A DNA stretch of 64,000 nucleotides, from assembly GCF_000147335.1 (NCBI RefSeq), contig NC_014501.1:806001-870000 (forward strand). Reading direction: 5' to 3'. The translations under genes were made by a program, and so were the position numbers. Below the pieces are notes generated by a model. It worked only from the letters and a program-made list of their open reading frames with translations, had not been told where the DNA came from and did no database searches. This document shows positions 8,565 through 16,418 of the stretch, piece by piece. This DNA comes from Gloeothece verrucosa PCC 7822. GTDB lineage: Bacteria > Cyanobacteriota > Cyanobacteriia > Cyanobacteriales > Microcystaceae. Position 1 is the stretch's first letter; each line of letters starts with the position of its first letter.

Positions 8565-8757
8565 TGATGTATCTCCAGTCTCCATCAGGATATATTTCTA
8601 TAATTATTTCTTCTGCGGCTAAAAAGCAGATATTACCGGTACGTTCATCCAAGCGAACTAGGTTAACAGGTTTATATAATTTAGTTGTCCAACAACAAAG
8701 AGTATAGCATTGCCAGACTTCTGCCTCTGTAGGAATAATTAAGCCGCCGCAGTTCAA
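8557..8757 (-). CDS. DUF6888-type small protein
   Basis: This is a 66-residue protein. The core is KPVNLVRLDERTGNICFLA followed by EIIIEIYPDGDWRYI, which is the signature of DUF6888, a small cyanobacterial family of unknown function. It is the upstream gene of a two-gene unit with the broken DUF6887 gene (8-base overlap). The pairing and overlap resemble toxin-antitoxin arrangements, but no toxic activity is known to me for this family. It is divergent from the YgiT-type gene at 8810. Confidence 0.7.
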   Translation of the reverse strand: MNCGGLIIPTEAEVWQCYTLCCWTTKLYKPVNLVRLDERTGNICFLAAEEIIIEIYPDGDWRYINE

Positions 8758-8809
8758 CTTAATCTATATTGTACTATCTATGGATAAATTATGATACCAG
8801 GAGAAGCCA

Positions 8810-9037
8810 GTGAGTAAGTGTTATGTCTGTGGTTCAACTTATTTTGCCGAAAAATTGGTAAATGAGGTTTTTGAGATTAATGGTAAGTATGTGTTAGTTG
8901 AAAATATTCCGGCAAAAGTATGCTCTCAATGCGGCAAAGTTATATTTAGTAGTGAAGCGGCGGAAAAAGTGCGTTTAATGGTTCATGGAGGACAACAACC
9001 GAGTAAGTCTATTCAAGTTGATGTTTTTGCTTATTAG
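8810..9037 (+). CDS. YgiT-type zinc finger protein (MqsA-like antitoxin N-terminal domain)
   Basis: This 75-residue protein starts at GTG 8810, with AGGAGA 7 bases before it deciding the start. It has two CxxC knuckles (KCYVCGS and KVCSQCGKVIF) and the central NGKYVLVENIPAKVC pattern of YgiT-type zinc fingers. It ends after the zinc domain, without the HTH domain of full MqsA. In cyanobacteria such proteins usually sit behind a DUF4258-type toxin gene; none is found upstream here, so it appears orphaned. Its 3' end overlaps the convergent HicB-like gene by 29 bases. Confidence 0.85.
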   Translation: MSKCYVCGSTYFAEKLVNEVFEINGKYVLVENIPAKVCSQCGKVIFSSEAAEKVRLMVHGGQQPSKSIQVDVFAY

Positions 9038-9287
9038 GTTTAATTGTGAGCATAATATTAATTGTGAGCATAATAAATGTGGAGTAAGGTTTGGGTTGCG
9101 GCAAAGGTTTACCCGCTTGTTGATACTCTTCCGTTAACAGTTCTAAAACTTCTTGAGTATTTTTTAAGGCTTCTTCATAAGTTTCCCCATGCGTATGAAA
9201 CTGTTGAGTAGGAAACTCAGGTAAATGCACTAAATAACAGTTATCTTCATCTGACCATTGAATCACAATTGTAAAAGGAAAATTCAT
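9009..9287 (-). CDS. HicB-family antitoxin-like protein
   Basis: This 92-residue protein has the HicB partial RNase H-like fold, with TIVIQWSDEDNCYLVHLPEFP and HTHGETYEEALKNTQEVLELL. The usual ending around KPLPQPK is followed by an unusual tail that contains MLTINIMLTI. The tail is produced by an 18-base tandem duplication (9042-9077). No HicA toxin gene is adjacent: the next gene upstream on the strand, 22 bases away, is not related. Stand-alone HicB-like proteins are common in cyanobacteria. The last 29 bases overlap the YgiT-type gene on the other strand, apparently because of the extended tail. Confidence 0.8.
   Translation of the reverse strand: MNFPFTIVIQWSDEDNCYLVHLPEFPTQQFHTHGETYEEALKNTQEVLELLTEEYQQAGKPLPQPKPYSTFIMLTINIMLTIKPNKQKHQLE
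9042..9077. repeat. 18-bp tandem duplication inside the HicB-like 3' end
   Basis: Two adjacent 18-base units, AATTGTGAGCATAATATT and AATTGTGAGCATAATAAA, differ at two positions. They encode the repeated IMLTI of the HicB-like tail and extend that gene into the convergent YgiT-type gene. Confidence 0.85.
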
Positions 9288-9309
9288 TGTTTTGCCTCCT
9301 CACCAGGTT

Positions 9310-10347
9310 TTAACCAGCTAGTTTTTGATTTACCGGTATTTCTTCTAAAACTTTTCTTAAAAATGCCCCTCTAATATCACGAGCTTTTTTACTGGTAGTC
9401 CCCGCATAGTTATAGTGATAATATTGGGCATATTCATCAGTTTCTCTATCTTTGGTTTTATTCTTTTGGATTTCTTCTTCTAATTGTTTCAGACGGTTAC
9501 TTATTTGGTAAACTTCAGGTAAAGCCTGATTTTTTTGCTCAAATTTAGCTAATTCAATTGTTAAGCTAAAAAAGCTTGATTTTCTATTCCATAAACTATC
9601 GGGTTCAAATTTACAGGCATTAATTAAGTCAAATATGTCTTTTAGAAGTTTAGTAATTTCTTCTTTATTAGGATATTCATCATCATATCGTTTGACATAG
9701 GTTTCAATTTCCTTATCTCCTCTAAAATATCCTCCTTCTTCTAAAGTTGCCATCATTAGAAGAATATATTCTAAATCTTGCATTCGCGCGGATTCACTAT
9801 CAGTGAATAAATCAATTTTGGCGAAAATTTCTTGATTTTGATTTAAAATCTCTTTTGCGGTTGTGATAAACTCCCCTTCATAGAGTGAGTTTTGTATTTC
9901 GATTGCATTTAAAGCATACCCTACAGAATTAATTCTCTCAAAAATTTCTTGTATTTCTTTCTTGCTTATTCTTCCTAAATCTCGAACTACAATTACATAA
10001 TCAAAAAATCTTGTTTGTTCTTCTTTGGTTAATTCCTTAAATTTTTTAATATTTTTAACCGGAAAATGTTCAGATGATGTGACATATCTATAAATTGTAT
10101 CTAATCTTTGCTGTCCGTCAACTACAAGGGTTTGTGATGTTTGAGTTTCAAGATCAATATCGCCATCAGCTAAATAAATTTCTGGAAATGGGAATCCTTT
10201 TAAAATTGTTTCTATAAAACTCTCTTTGTGTTTATTATTCCAAACTAATTTTCTTTGAAAAGATGGAGCTAAAATTAAACTTCCATTTTTCATTTGATTA
10301 AATAAATCTAAAAGTTTTTTATTAGTTCCTATACCAATTTCAGCCAT
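9310..10347 (-). CDS. DUF262 (ParB/Srx-like, GmrSD-type N-terminal) protein
   Basis: This 345-residue protein has the DUF262 N-terminal signature: LAPSFQRKLVWNNKHKESFIETILKGFPFPEIYLA followed by the nucleotide-handling motif DGQQR at residues 77-81 and RLDTIYRYV. The C-terminal half is helical. DUF262 occurs in the type IV restriction enzyme GmrSD and in several defence or stress NTP-dependent modules. No HNH/DUF1524 nuclease domain is visible in the C-terminus. Its start overlaps the end of an upstream nucleotidyltransferase-like gene by 8 bases, so the two form a translationally coupled unit. A role as a two-protein accessory, possibly defensive, module is inference. Confidence 0.75.
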   Translation of the reverse strand: MAEIGIGTNKKLLDLFNQMKNGSLILAPSFQRKLVWNNKHKESFIETILKGFPFPEIYLADGDIDLETQTSQTLVVDGQQRLDTIYRYVTSSEHFPVKNIKKFKELTKEEQTRFFDYVIVVRDLGRISKKEIQEIFERINSVGYALNAIEIQNSLYEGEFITTAKEILNQNQEIFAKIDLFTDSESARMQDLEYILLMMATLEEGGYFRGDKEIETYVKRYDDEYPNKEEITKLLKDIFDLINACKFEPDSLWNRKSSFFSLTIELAKFEQKNQALPEVYQISNRLKQLEEEIQKNKTKDRETDEYAQYYHYNYAGTTSKKARDIRGAFLRKVLEEIPVNQKLAG

Positions 10348-10969
10348 TGATGTTACCTCCCAGTCTTAACTTTTTTATATTTTGAATATGATAACCTTCA
10401 AAAAAACGAAAATTATAATAAATTGCACCATTTATTTTATAGTAGCTGCCATATTTTTTATAGGAAATAGAATTAAAAAAATCAAACCATTCATTTTTTT
10501 TAGAATAGGTGAAAGGAAACAAGTCGGGACGTAACCACCCTTTAAAGAAATATGCTAAAAATTTTCTGTAGTTTTTTTGTTCTTGACTGCTCCTATCGGT
10601 TAAATCAATATTAAAATCATATAGCTCAGATCAATATTCTTCAAAGACAGATCGAGAAATGATAACCATATCAATATCTGACTCTTCTGAGAACTTTCGC
10701 CACAGTTTTTTAGGTGCTATACTAAAACCAAGTTTTGCTGATCCAACCATACGAACCATTTCAGGACTTTCTAAGGAAAAATGTTGAGCAATTTCATATT
10801 TAAGGTCAAAATATGAATCTTCATTGTCTCTAAAAATATAAGGTGTACCATGAGTAATAAATTTTTGAACGATCAATTGTTCGGTTTGTGACGAATCATC
10901 TAAGGACTGTTTAAAAGCCGCTATTCTAAGTTCTATAGGGTCATCATCACTGGTCTTTCTTTCATTCAC
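10340..10969 (-). pseudogene. Nucleotidyltransferase-like partner of DUF262, interrupted by in-frame TGA
   Basis: One reading frame of 209 residues runs from ATG 10969 to 10340 but is broken by a TGA at 10631-10633 (codon 113). The first part has VGSAKLGFS and then SDIDMVII, the G-S...D-x-D pattern of the nucleotidyltransferase fold. After the stop the same frame continues coherently (SELYDFNIDLTDRSSQEQ ... FKGWLRPDLFPFTYSKKNEW). The sentence reads FEEY-stop-SELYDF; TGG (Trp) to TGA is the simplest change. The last 8 bases overlap the DUF262 start. It is a recent pseudogene, a sequencing error or a readthrough case. Confidence 0.65.
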
Positions 10970-11119
10970 GGGTTATTTAAAGAGAATTCCTCAAAAAATA
11001 GGCTCTATAGCCATAGTCATTCCTCCGAAAACATTTGTCAAGTCATAGTCTATTATCTCTTATCTTCTAAGCCATCATCAATGTAATTAGACATAAACCT
11101 CTTACCTCAAGTATTCTCA

Positions 11120-11257
11120 TCACTCTTTTTTGTCAAGTCTCCCTAACACCACCTCCCCCAACTGCACGAAGCGCCGAACCCCAAAAGCTTGTAAACTAAA
11201 TACTGAAGCTACAATAAAAAAGCCTGTCCCCAGGTAGATCAACAACAAGGCAACCAT
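11120..11257 (-). CDS. Candidate small single-span membrane protein
   Basis: This open frame of 45 residues starts at ATG 11257 (48 from GTG 11266) and ends at TGA 11120-11122. It encodes [20 protein letters not shown] as one hydrophobic helix followed by a short basic/acidic tail ending GRLDKKE. The composition is very protein-like. Against it, the ATG has no clear Shine-Dalgarno site and lies only 28 bases from the divergent acnB start, leaving little room for two promoters. No relative is recognised. Confidence 0.35.
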   Translation of the reverse strand: MVALLLIYLGTGFFIVASVFSLQAFGVRRFVQLGEVVLGRLDKKE

Positions 11258-11285
11258 CACCTGCACATACTACGAACAAAAAGCT

Positions 11286-13892
11286 ATGTTAGAAGAATAT
11301 CGTAAAGCCGCAGCAGAAAGAGCCAAATTAGGTATCCCTCCCTTACCCTTAAATGCCGCACAAACGTCCGAACTGTGCGAAATGCTGAAAAACCCTCCAG
11401 AGGACTTGAAAGAAGAATTAATGATGTTATTGCGGGATCGCATACCCCCTGGAGTAGATGAAGCCGCTTATGTTAAAGCCGGTTTCTTAACTGCTATTGC
11501 AAAGGGTGAAATAAAGTGTCCTCTCATCTCTCCTCAAGGCGCGGTTAACTTGTTAGGCACCATGATGGGGGGTTACAATGTGCAATCATTGGTAGACTTG
11601 TTAAAGTCCCGTGATCCCGGACTTGCCGGAGAAGCGGCAGCCGCTTTAAGCAAAACCTTATTAGTATTTGATGTCTTTAATGAGGTTATAGAATTATCCG
11701 AAACTAACCCATCAGCTAAACAAGTAGTCGACTCTTGGGCCGATGGGGAATGGTTTATCAATAAACCGAAAGTGCCTGAAACCATAACCGTAACTGTATT
11801 TAAAGTCCCTGGAGAAACCAACACCGATGACTTATCTCCAGCAACCCACGCCACTACTCGCCCGGATATTCCCCTACACGCCTTGGCGATGTTAGAGTCA
11901 AGAATGCCAGAAGGTTTAAAAACTATTGCTGAATTGAAGCAAAAAGGCTATCCTGTGGCTTATGTTGGGGATGTAGTGGGAACCGGTTCATCCCGCAAGT
12001 CAGCTATTAACTCGGTTTTATGGCATATCGGAGACGATATTCCCTTTGTCCCCAATAAACGCGCAGGGGGGTATATTCTAGGGGGTAAGATAGCACCTAT
12101 TTTCTTCAATACCGCCGAAGACTCCGGTGCATTTCCTATTGAATGTGATGTCACCCAAATGAATACCGGCGATGTGATCACTATTCATACTTATAAAGGA
12201 GAAATAACCAACGAAGCAGGAAACGTTATTGCTACCTTTACCCTTAAACCTGTTACTATCCTCGATGAAGTTCGCGCTGGTGGACGTATTCCCCTATTAA
12301 TAGGACGGGGGTTAACCGATAAAACCCGTCACGCTTTAGGACTGGAAACCAGTACCCTGTTTACTCGTCCCATTATGCCCGAAGATACGGGTAAAGGATA
12401 CACCCTCGCCCAAAAAATGGTCGGTAAAGCTTGCGGTTTACCAGGGGTTCGTCCGGGGACTTCCTGTGAACCTATTATGACGACAGTCGGTTCTCAAGAT
12501 ACCACAGGTCCCATGACAAGAGATGAGTTAAAAGAACTTGCTTGTCTTGGGTTTAATGCTGACTTCGTGTTGCAAAGCTTCTGTCATACCGCCGCTTATC
12601 CCAAACCGGTTGATATCAAAACTCATCACCAGTTACCCGACTTCTTCTCCACAAGAGGAGGGGTTGCCTTACGGCCTGGAGATGGTATCATTCACTCTTG
12701 GTTAAACCGGATGTTAATGCCGGATACCGTAGGAACTGGAGGAGACTCTCATACTCGTTTCCCCTTGGGGATATCTTTCCCGGCAGGTTCGGGGTTAGTG
12801 GCGTTTGCGGCGGCGTTGGGTGTGATGCCCCTAGATATGCCAGAATCAGTATTAGTGCGCTTTACTGGCGAGTTGCAACCAGGGGTAACGTTACGCGATA
12901 TTGTTAATGCTATTCCTTGGGTAGCGATGCAACAAGGTAAACTAAACGTCGCTAAACAGAATAAGATCAACGTCTTTAACGGACGCATCATGGAAATGGA
13001 AGGTTTACCCGACTTAAAGGTAGAACAAGCATTTGAGTTAACCGATGCTACTGCTGAAAGGTCTTGCGCGGGAAGTACCATTAAATTGAGTAAAGAAACC
13101 GTTGCCGAATATTTGCGGTCGAATATTGCCTTAATTAAAAATATGGTAGCACGCGGCTATACTGATGCCCGTACTCTGTTACGCCGCGCCGCCAAAATGC
13201 AGCAATGGTTAGATAACCCCGTCTTGATGGAAGGGGATGCAGACGCGGAATATGCAGATATTATTGAGGTGAATTTGAATGAGATCAAAGAACCTATTGT
13301 TGCCGCGCCGAATGACCCGGATAATATTAAGTTAATGTCTGAATGTGTCGGGGATCGGATCGATGAGGTGTTTATTGGGTCTTGTATGACCAATATCGGT
13401 CATTATCGCGCCGCCGCGAAGATTTTAGAAGGCGCAGGACAAGCTAAGGTGCGTTTGTGGATCTGTCCTCCAACTCGCATGGATGAGAAACAGTTGCGAG
13501 AAGAGGGAGTTTATGGGGTATTTGCGGCTGCCGGTGCAAGGACTGAGATGCCGGGATGTTCTCTGTGTATGGGGAACCAGGCCAGGGTTGCTGATGGTAC
13601 GACGGTGTTTTCGACTTCTACCCGCAATTTTAATAACCGCATGGGGAAAGATGCACGGGTGTATTTGGGTTCTGCGGAGTTAGCGGCGGTTTGTGCTTTG
13701 TTAGGTCGTATTCCTTCTGTTGAGGAATATTTGGAAATTGTGGCGAATAAAATTAAGCCTTTTGAAGGTGAGTTATATCGCTATTTGAATTTCGATCAAA
13801 TTGCTAATTTTGAAGATGAAGGTCGCGTTATTCCTCTCGAAGAAATGCCCCGAATTGAAGATATTTTGGGGATGCCGGTAGCGGCGAAATGA
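11286..13892 (+). CDS. acnB: Aconitate hydratase B / 2-methylisocitrate dehydratase
   Basis: This 868-residue protein is full length for AcnB. The N-terminal helical (HEAT-like) domain (about 1-160) is followed by the swivelling domain ([16 protein letters not shown]) and the catalytic core ([19 protein letters not shown]). The [4Fe-4S] ligands are visible as Cys700 ([12 protein letters not shown]), Cys758 and Cys761 (CSLCMGNQ), with the spacing of E. coli AcnB. It interconverts citrate and isocitrate in the cytoplasm and supplies 2-oxoglutarate carbon for nitrogen assimilation. The gene is monocistronic; an 11-bp perfect hairpin follows it at 13906-13930. Confidence 0.97.
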   Translation: MLEEYRKAAAERAKLGIPPLPLNAAQTSELCEMLKNPPEDLKEELMMLLRDRIPPGVDEAAYVKAGFLTAIAKGEIKCPLISPQGAVNLLGTMMGGYNVQSLVDLLKSRDPGLAGEAAAALSKTLLVFDVFNEVIELSETNPSAKQVVDSWADGEWFINKPKVPETITVTVFKVPGETNTDDLSPATHATTRPDIPLHALAMLESRMPEGLKTIAELKQKGYPVAYVGDVVGTGSSRKSAINSVLWHIGDDIPFVPNKRAGGYILGGKIAPIFFNTAEDSGAFPIECDVTQMNTGDVITIHTYKGEITNEAGNVIATFTLKPVTILDEVRAGGRIPLLIGRGLTDKTRHALGLETSTLFTRPIMPEDTGKGYTLAQKMVGKACGLPGVRPGTSCEPIMTTVGSQDTTGPMTRDELKELACLGFNADFVLQSFCHTAAYPKPVDIKTHHQLPDFFSTRGGVALRPGDGIIHSWLNRMLMPDTVGTGGDSHTRFPLGISFPAGSGLVAFAAALGVMPLDMPESVLVRFTGELQPGVTLRDIVNAIPWVAMQQGKLNVAKQNKINVFNGRIMEMEGLPDLKVEQAFELTDATAERSCAGSTIKLSKETVAEYLRSNIALIKNMVARGYTDARTLLRRAAKMQQWLDNPVLMEGDADAEYADIIEVNLNEIKEPIVAAPNDPDNIKLMSECVGDRIDEVFIGSCMTNIGHYRAAAKILEGAGQAKVRLWICPPTRMDEKQLREEGVYGVFAAAGARTEMPGCSLCMGNQARVADGTTVFSTSTRNFNNRMGKDARVYLGSAELAAVCALLGRIPSVEEYLEIVANKIKPFEGELYRYLNFDQIANFEDEGRVIPLEEMPRIEDILGMPVAAK

Positions 13893-13905
13893 CCTAACCC
13901 CCCTG

Positions 13906-13930
13906 CCCCCTTCCCTACAAGGGAAGGGGG
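13906..13930 (+). terminator. Strong hairpin after acnB
   Basis: CCCCCTTCCCT (13906-13916) pairs perfectly with AGGGAAGGGGG (13920-13930) around a 3-base loop. No T-tract follows, so it may act as an RNA-stabilising or weak terminating structure. It also belongs to the C-run/G-run spacer repeats seen elsewhere in the window. Confidence 0.5.
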
Positions 13931-13947
13931 AGTAAGACATAACATAT

Positions 13948-13975
13948 AATTGTAGGGTGGGCATTGCTCACCTTA
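13948..13975. repeat. Dispersed spacer repeat TGTAGGGTGGGCATTGC-type
   Basis: The 28-base segment beginning AATTGTAGGGTGGGCATTGC is almost identical to 42948-42975 (one difference). Its palindromic core is also present at 5179-5195, and a diverged version lies near 14644-14672. It is a short intergenic repeat, not a gene. Confidence 0.7.
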
Positions 13976-14009
13976 TTTGTTAACTTATTTTTCAAGGAAG
14001 TGAGACAAT

Positions 14010-14258
14010 GTGACCTATGAAGTTCAATTTAAGCCAAAAGCTATTAAAGATTTACAGTCACTCCCTCCTGATATTCAAAGCTTAGTTTTGAAAAAAATTG
14101 AGGCAATGCGAGATAACCTACAAGGAAATATTAAGCGCTTAACTAATTTTACCCCTGAGTATCGCTTACGAGTTGGAGATTATCGAGTGTTGTTTGAAAT
14201 TGAAGAACAAACTTTAATTATTTATCGAATCAAACATCGTAAAAATGCTTATCAATAA
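14010..14258 (+). CDS. RelE/ParE-family toxin
   Basis: This is an 82-residue mRNA interferase-type toxin. The pattern YEVQFKPKAIKDLQSLP...KIEAMRDNL...RLRVGDYRVLFEIEEQ..IIYRIKHRKNAYQ is that of RelE, including the late basic cluster RxKHRKxAY used for ribosome-dependent mRNA cleavage. The start is GTG 14010 with AAGGAAG about 10 bases upstream; an overlapping ATG at 14008 is followed at once by TGA. The antitoxin gene follows after 17 bases, so the order is toxin first. The residues look intact and the toxin is probably functional. Confidence 0.88.
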   Translation: MTYEVQFKPKAIKDLQSLPPDIQSLVLKKIEAMRDNLQGNIKRLTNFTPEYRLRVGDYRVLFEIEEQTLIIYRIKHRKNAYQ

Positions 14259-14275
14259 AATCTAGGGAAAAAATT

Positions 14276-14476
14276 ATGATTGAATTACATCCTGAATTTT
14301 TAACGAAAAATGGTCAAATAGAGTTTGCTGTTTTGCCTTATGAGGAGTTTGTGAAAATTCAAGAACTGTTAGAAGATTTAGAAGATTTACAAGACTTGAG
14401 AGAAGCAAAGCAGGAAGAACAAGATAGTCCTACTCTGTCTCTAGATGAAGTTAAGCAGATGTTGAAGTTACCTTAA
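14276..14476 (+). CDS. Antitoxin, Phd/YefM-like, partner of the RelE toxin
   Basis: This 66-residue acidic protein begins MIELHPEFLTKNGQIEFAVLPYEEFVKIQELLEDLEDL, the pattern of cyanobacterial Phd/YefM-type antitoxins that accompany RelE. There is a short beta-hairpin N-terminus, then a Glu/Asp-rich helix that would wrap the toxin. The end, SLDEVKQMLKLP, is also usual. It lies 17 bases behind the toxin and should be co-transcribed with it. A small coiled-coil ORF follows. Confidence 0.75.
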   Translation: MIELHPEFLTKNGQIEFAVLPYEEFVKIQELLEDLEDLQDLREAKQEEQDSPTLSLDEVKQMLKLP

Positions 14477-14488
14477 TACATTAGAGTG

Positions 14489-14629
14489 ATGAAAGAGTTA
14501 CCTGATACCCAAACTTTATTGGAATTACTACAAGCGGCTAAAGAAGCTGAAGAGAAAGCTAAACAACTGTATGAAATGGGAGTTGAGTTTCGTCAAGAGT
14601 GGGAAGAAAAGTTAAAGGGAAGGAATTAA
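14489..14629 (+). CDS. Small coiled-coil protein of 46 residues
   Basis: The frame opens at ATG 14489 (GTG 14486 also possible) just 12 bases behind the antitoxin stop, and encodes a single charged helix (MKELPDTQTLLELLQAAKEA ... WEEKLKGRN). The high Glu/Lys/Gln content and heptad spacing suggest a coiled coil. Its position makes it a third member of the RelE/antitoxin transcript. No family is recognised. Confidence 0.5.
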   Translation: MKELPDTQTLLELLQAAKEAEEKAKQLYEMGVEFRQEWEEKLKGRN

Positions 14630-14695
14630 GGTAGAGTAAGTAGTATAATTGTAGAGTGACCAATACTTACCTTATTATTAAATAAAAGGAGAACA

Positions 14696-15112
14696 GTGTC
14701 AGCAAAGGATATTTACCATGATGCAGTTAAAAACGCCTTAATTAAGGATGGCTGGACAATCATGGCTGATTCTTATACTATCAAGTATGAAGAAGTACAA
14801 TTATTTGCAGATTTGCTGGCGGATAAAACTGTAGAAGCGCAACGAGAGGGAGAGCAAATTATTGTTGAAGTGAAAAGTTTTATCAGTCCCTCACCAATGC
14901 GTGATTTTCAATTAGCATTAGGTCAGTATATCGTCTATCGCACGTTCTTAAAAGTTGTTCTTCCACAAAGCAAAATTTATTTAGCAATTGGTCAAGATAT
15001 TTATCAATCCTTTTTTCTCCAAAAAGCAATTCAACTCGTACTACAAGAAAATCATGTTTTTTTAATTGTTGTTAATTTAACTAAAGAGGAGATTGTTCAA
15101 TGGATAAGTTAA
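14696..15112 (+). CDS. xisH: XisH family protein (fdxN element excision controlling factor)
   Basis: This 138-residue protein starts at GTG 14696 with AAAGGAGAA just upstream. MSAKDIYHDAVKNALIKDGWTI and QIIVEVKSFISPSPMRDFQLALGQY are hallmark XisH segments. The E-V-K in the latter corresponds to a PD-(D/E)XK-like nuclease core. XisH and XisI were first found as factors for excision of the fdxN element in heterocysts of Anabaena, but the pair is widespread in non-heterocystous cyanobacteria, often in accessory islands and in multiple copies. The downstream xisI overlaps by 13 bases, so they are translationally coupled. The local role is unknown. Confidence 0.92.
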   Translation: MSAKDIYHDAVKNALIKDGWTIMADSYTIKYEEVQLFADLLADKTVEAQREGEQIIVEVKSFISPSPMRDFQLALGQYIVYRTFLKVVLPQSKIYLAIGQDIYQSFFLQKAIQLVLQENHVFLIVVNLTKEEIVQWIS

Positions 15113-15453
15113 ATCATTATCGCAACCTGATTAAGAAAATCCTGACGGAATATGAACAGTTAGCGTCAAAAACTCCTAATCCTTCTGGAGTTGATACTGT
15201 ATTAGCTTTTGATGAGAAAAGGGATCAATATCTTTGGTTTCAAATCGGTTGGTATGAAGAGAAAAGGGTTAAAGGAATAACCGTTTATGTGCGGATTAAA
15301 AATGACAAAATCTGGATTGAAGAAGATTGGACAGAGGAAGGAATTGCTACTAAATTATTAAGTGAAGGAGTGCCTAAAAGTGATATTGTTTTAGCCTTTC
15401 ATTCTCCGGAAAAGCGTAAGTTTACAGAGTTTGCTATTGAGTTGACTGGATAA
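15100..15453 (+). CDS. xisI: XisI family protein
   Basis: This 117-residue protein has the XisI pattern MDKLNHYRNLIKKILTEYEQL, then DEKRDQYLWFQIGWYEEKRV, then VRIKNDKIWIEEDWTEEGIA and the late EGVPKSDIVLAFHSP. It is full length and overlaps xisH by 13 bases. XisI is the obligate neighbour of XisH. The tight coupling and the pairing of a nuclease-like protein with a small acidic partner resemble a toxin-antitoxin unit, but that is inference. No fdxN-type element or site-specific recombinase is visible nearby. Confidence 0.92.
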   Translation: MDKLNHYRNLIKKILTEYEQLASKTPNPSGVDTVLAFDEKRDQYLWFQIGWYEEKRVKGITVYVRIKNDKIWIEEDWTEEGIATKLLSEGVPKSDIVLAFHSPEKRKFTEFAIELTG

Positions 15454-15521
15454 AGAACTAAGCTTTATTCTAAATCTTTTCCAGTCCAACTACTAAATAT
15501 TACAAATAGGAGAAAATTAAA

Positions 15522-15764
15522 ATGCTACCAATGAATAAATGTTTTTTTTGTTCTGGTGATTTAGTAGAAAAACAAGTTACTGAAATTGTGCGCGGAGGTG
15601 GAAATACTGCTACTTTAAACGTTAAAGCATTAGTTTGTCAATCTTGTGGTGAGCGCTATTATCATGCAGATGTGGTAAGGCAATTTGAAGAAATTAAAGC
15701 TAAATTAGAAACTCAAAAAACTGAGGATTTTAAACTTGTTGGTCAAGCTTTCGAGATTTCTTAA
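15522..15764 (+). CDS. YgiT-type zinc finger protein
   Basis: This 80-residue protein starts at ATG 15522 with AGGAG about 10 bases upstream (ATG 15531 also possible). It has KCFFCSGDLVEKQVTEIVRGG and LVCQSCGERYYHADVVRQFE, with two CxxC knuckles and the conserved ER-Y-x6-V pattern of YgiT-type antitoxin zinc fingers. No DUF4258 toxin is adjacent; it follows xisI by 68 bases. It is the second orphan YgiT-type gene in this island (the other is at 8810) but the two are only distantly similar. Confidence 0.85.
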   Translation: MLPMNKCFFCSGDLVEKQVTEIVRGGGNTATLNVKALVCQSCGERYYHADVVRQFEEIKAKLETQKTEDFKLVGQAFEIS

Positions 15765-15831
15765 GTTGTTATTTTATAGATTGGTTAACTACAATTGAGG
15801 TGTTAGGTGTTTAGATAGATCAATACTGCAC

Positions 15832-16041
15832 TTACTCAAAAGATAATTCCCTTTGACTGCTCACACAATCTTGAAGATATAAATTGATTAACTCTTGATA
15901 GGAAATCCCCTTTTCTTGTGCTTTAGCCTCAAAATATTCAATTACATCAAGTCCCAAGGGTAAAGTAACTTGTTGTTTCAACTGTTTAGCAAAGGGATTC
16001 GGGCGGCTTTTCATTTTAGAAAGATCATATTCTGGTTTCAT
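15832..16041 (-). CDS. BrnA/CopG-like antitoxin
   Basis: This 69-residue protein reads MKPEYDLSKMKSRPNPFAKQ, then QVTLPLGLDVIEYFEAKAQEKGISYQELINLYLQDC. It has the BrnA layout: a basic N-terminus followed by a ribbon-helix-helix segment. BrnA antitoxins repress their own operon and neutralise BrnT. Immediately upstream, ending 4 bases before this start, is a remnant of BrnT, so the antitoxin has outlived its toxin. It may still act as a small DNA-binding protein. Confidence 0.75.
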   Translation of the reverse strand: MKPEYDLSKMKSRPNPFAKQLKQQVTLPLGLDVIEYFEAKAQEKGISYQELINLYLQDCVSSQRELSFE

Positions 16042-16045
16042 AGCT

Positions 16046-16144
16046 TTATCCTTGGTATTGTTTACTTTGGTTGTTAGTGGCTTTTCGGGCTGAAATAATT
16101 CTAATCACTGATTCTTGTTCTCGATAACATTGAATAGTTAAAAT
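16046..16144 (-). pseudogene. C-terminal remnant of a BrnT-type toxin
   Basis: The minus frame ending at TAA 16046-16048 encodes TIQCYREQESVIRIISARKA followed by TNNQSKQYQG. The VIRIISARKAT-x-x-x-x-x-x-Y pattern is the highly conserved C-terminal end of BrnT RNase toxins. The N-terminal two thirds are missing: upstream, the frame runs into a short hydrophobic stretch without a start, and another frame carries unrelated LDWVTYINNQNF. It lies 4 bases before the BrnA-like gene, the normal order for the pair. Confidence 0.65.
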
Positions 16145-16175
16145 TTTGATTATTAATATAAGTAACCCAGTCTAA

Positions 16176-16406
16176 TTAATATTTCCGTTTGAGTTTGTCA
16201 ACCGAAATTACCTTACCTTCTTCAACATTTTTTTTAGCCTTTTCAAATACTTCTTGAAAACCCGGAATATTTAATAACTCCTCAGTTGCATCATTCTCTT
16301 CTCTTGCCGCTAAATAAGCCAGAAAATCCGCCGCCACTAATAACCTTTCTGGCGAGAGTTGCTCAAGATATTCTTCAATTTGCTGACGAATTTTGACTCG
16401 GTTCAT
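16176..16406 (-). CDS. Small antitoxin-like protein, function unknown
   Basis: This 76-residue protein encodes MNRVKIRQQIEEYLEQLSPE then RLLVAADFLAYLAAREENDAT and ends VISVDKLKRKY. The pattern (helical N-terminus with SPERLLVAADFLAYLA, then LL-x-IPGF near the middle) recurs in cyanobacterial antitoxin-like proteins that precede RelE/ParE toxins. No toxin follows: the next sequence downstream is the BrnT remnant. One copy of a roughly 45-base repeat lies just upstream of its start. Confidence 0.6.
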   Translation of the reverse strand: MNRVKIRQQIEEYLEQLSPERLLVAADFLAYLAAREENDATEELLNIPGFQEVFEKAKKNVEEGKVISVDKLKRKY

Positions 16407-16418
16407 AAAACGCTCTAT

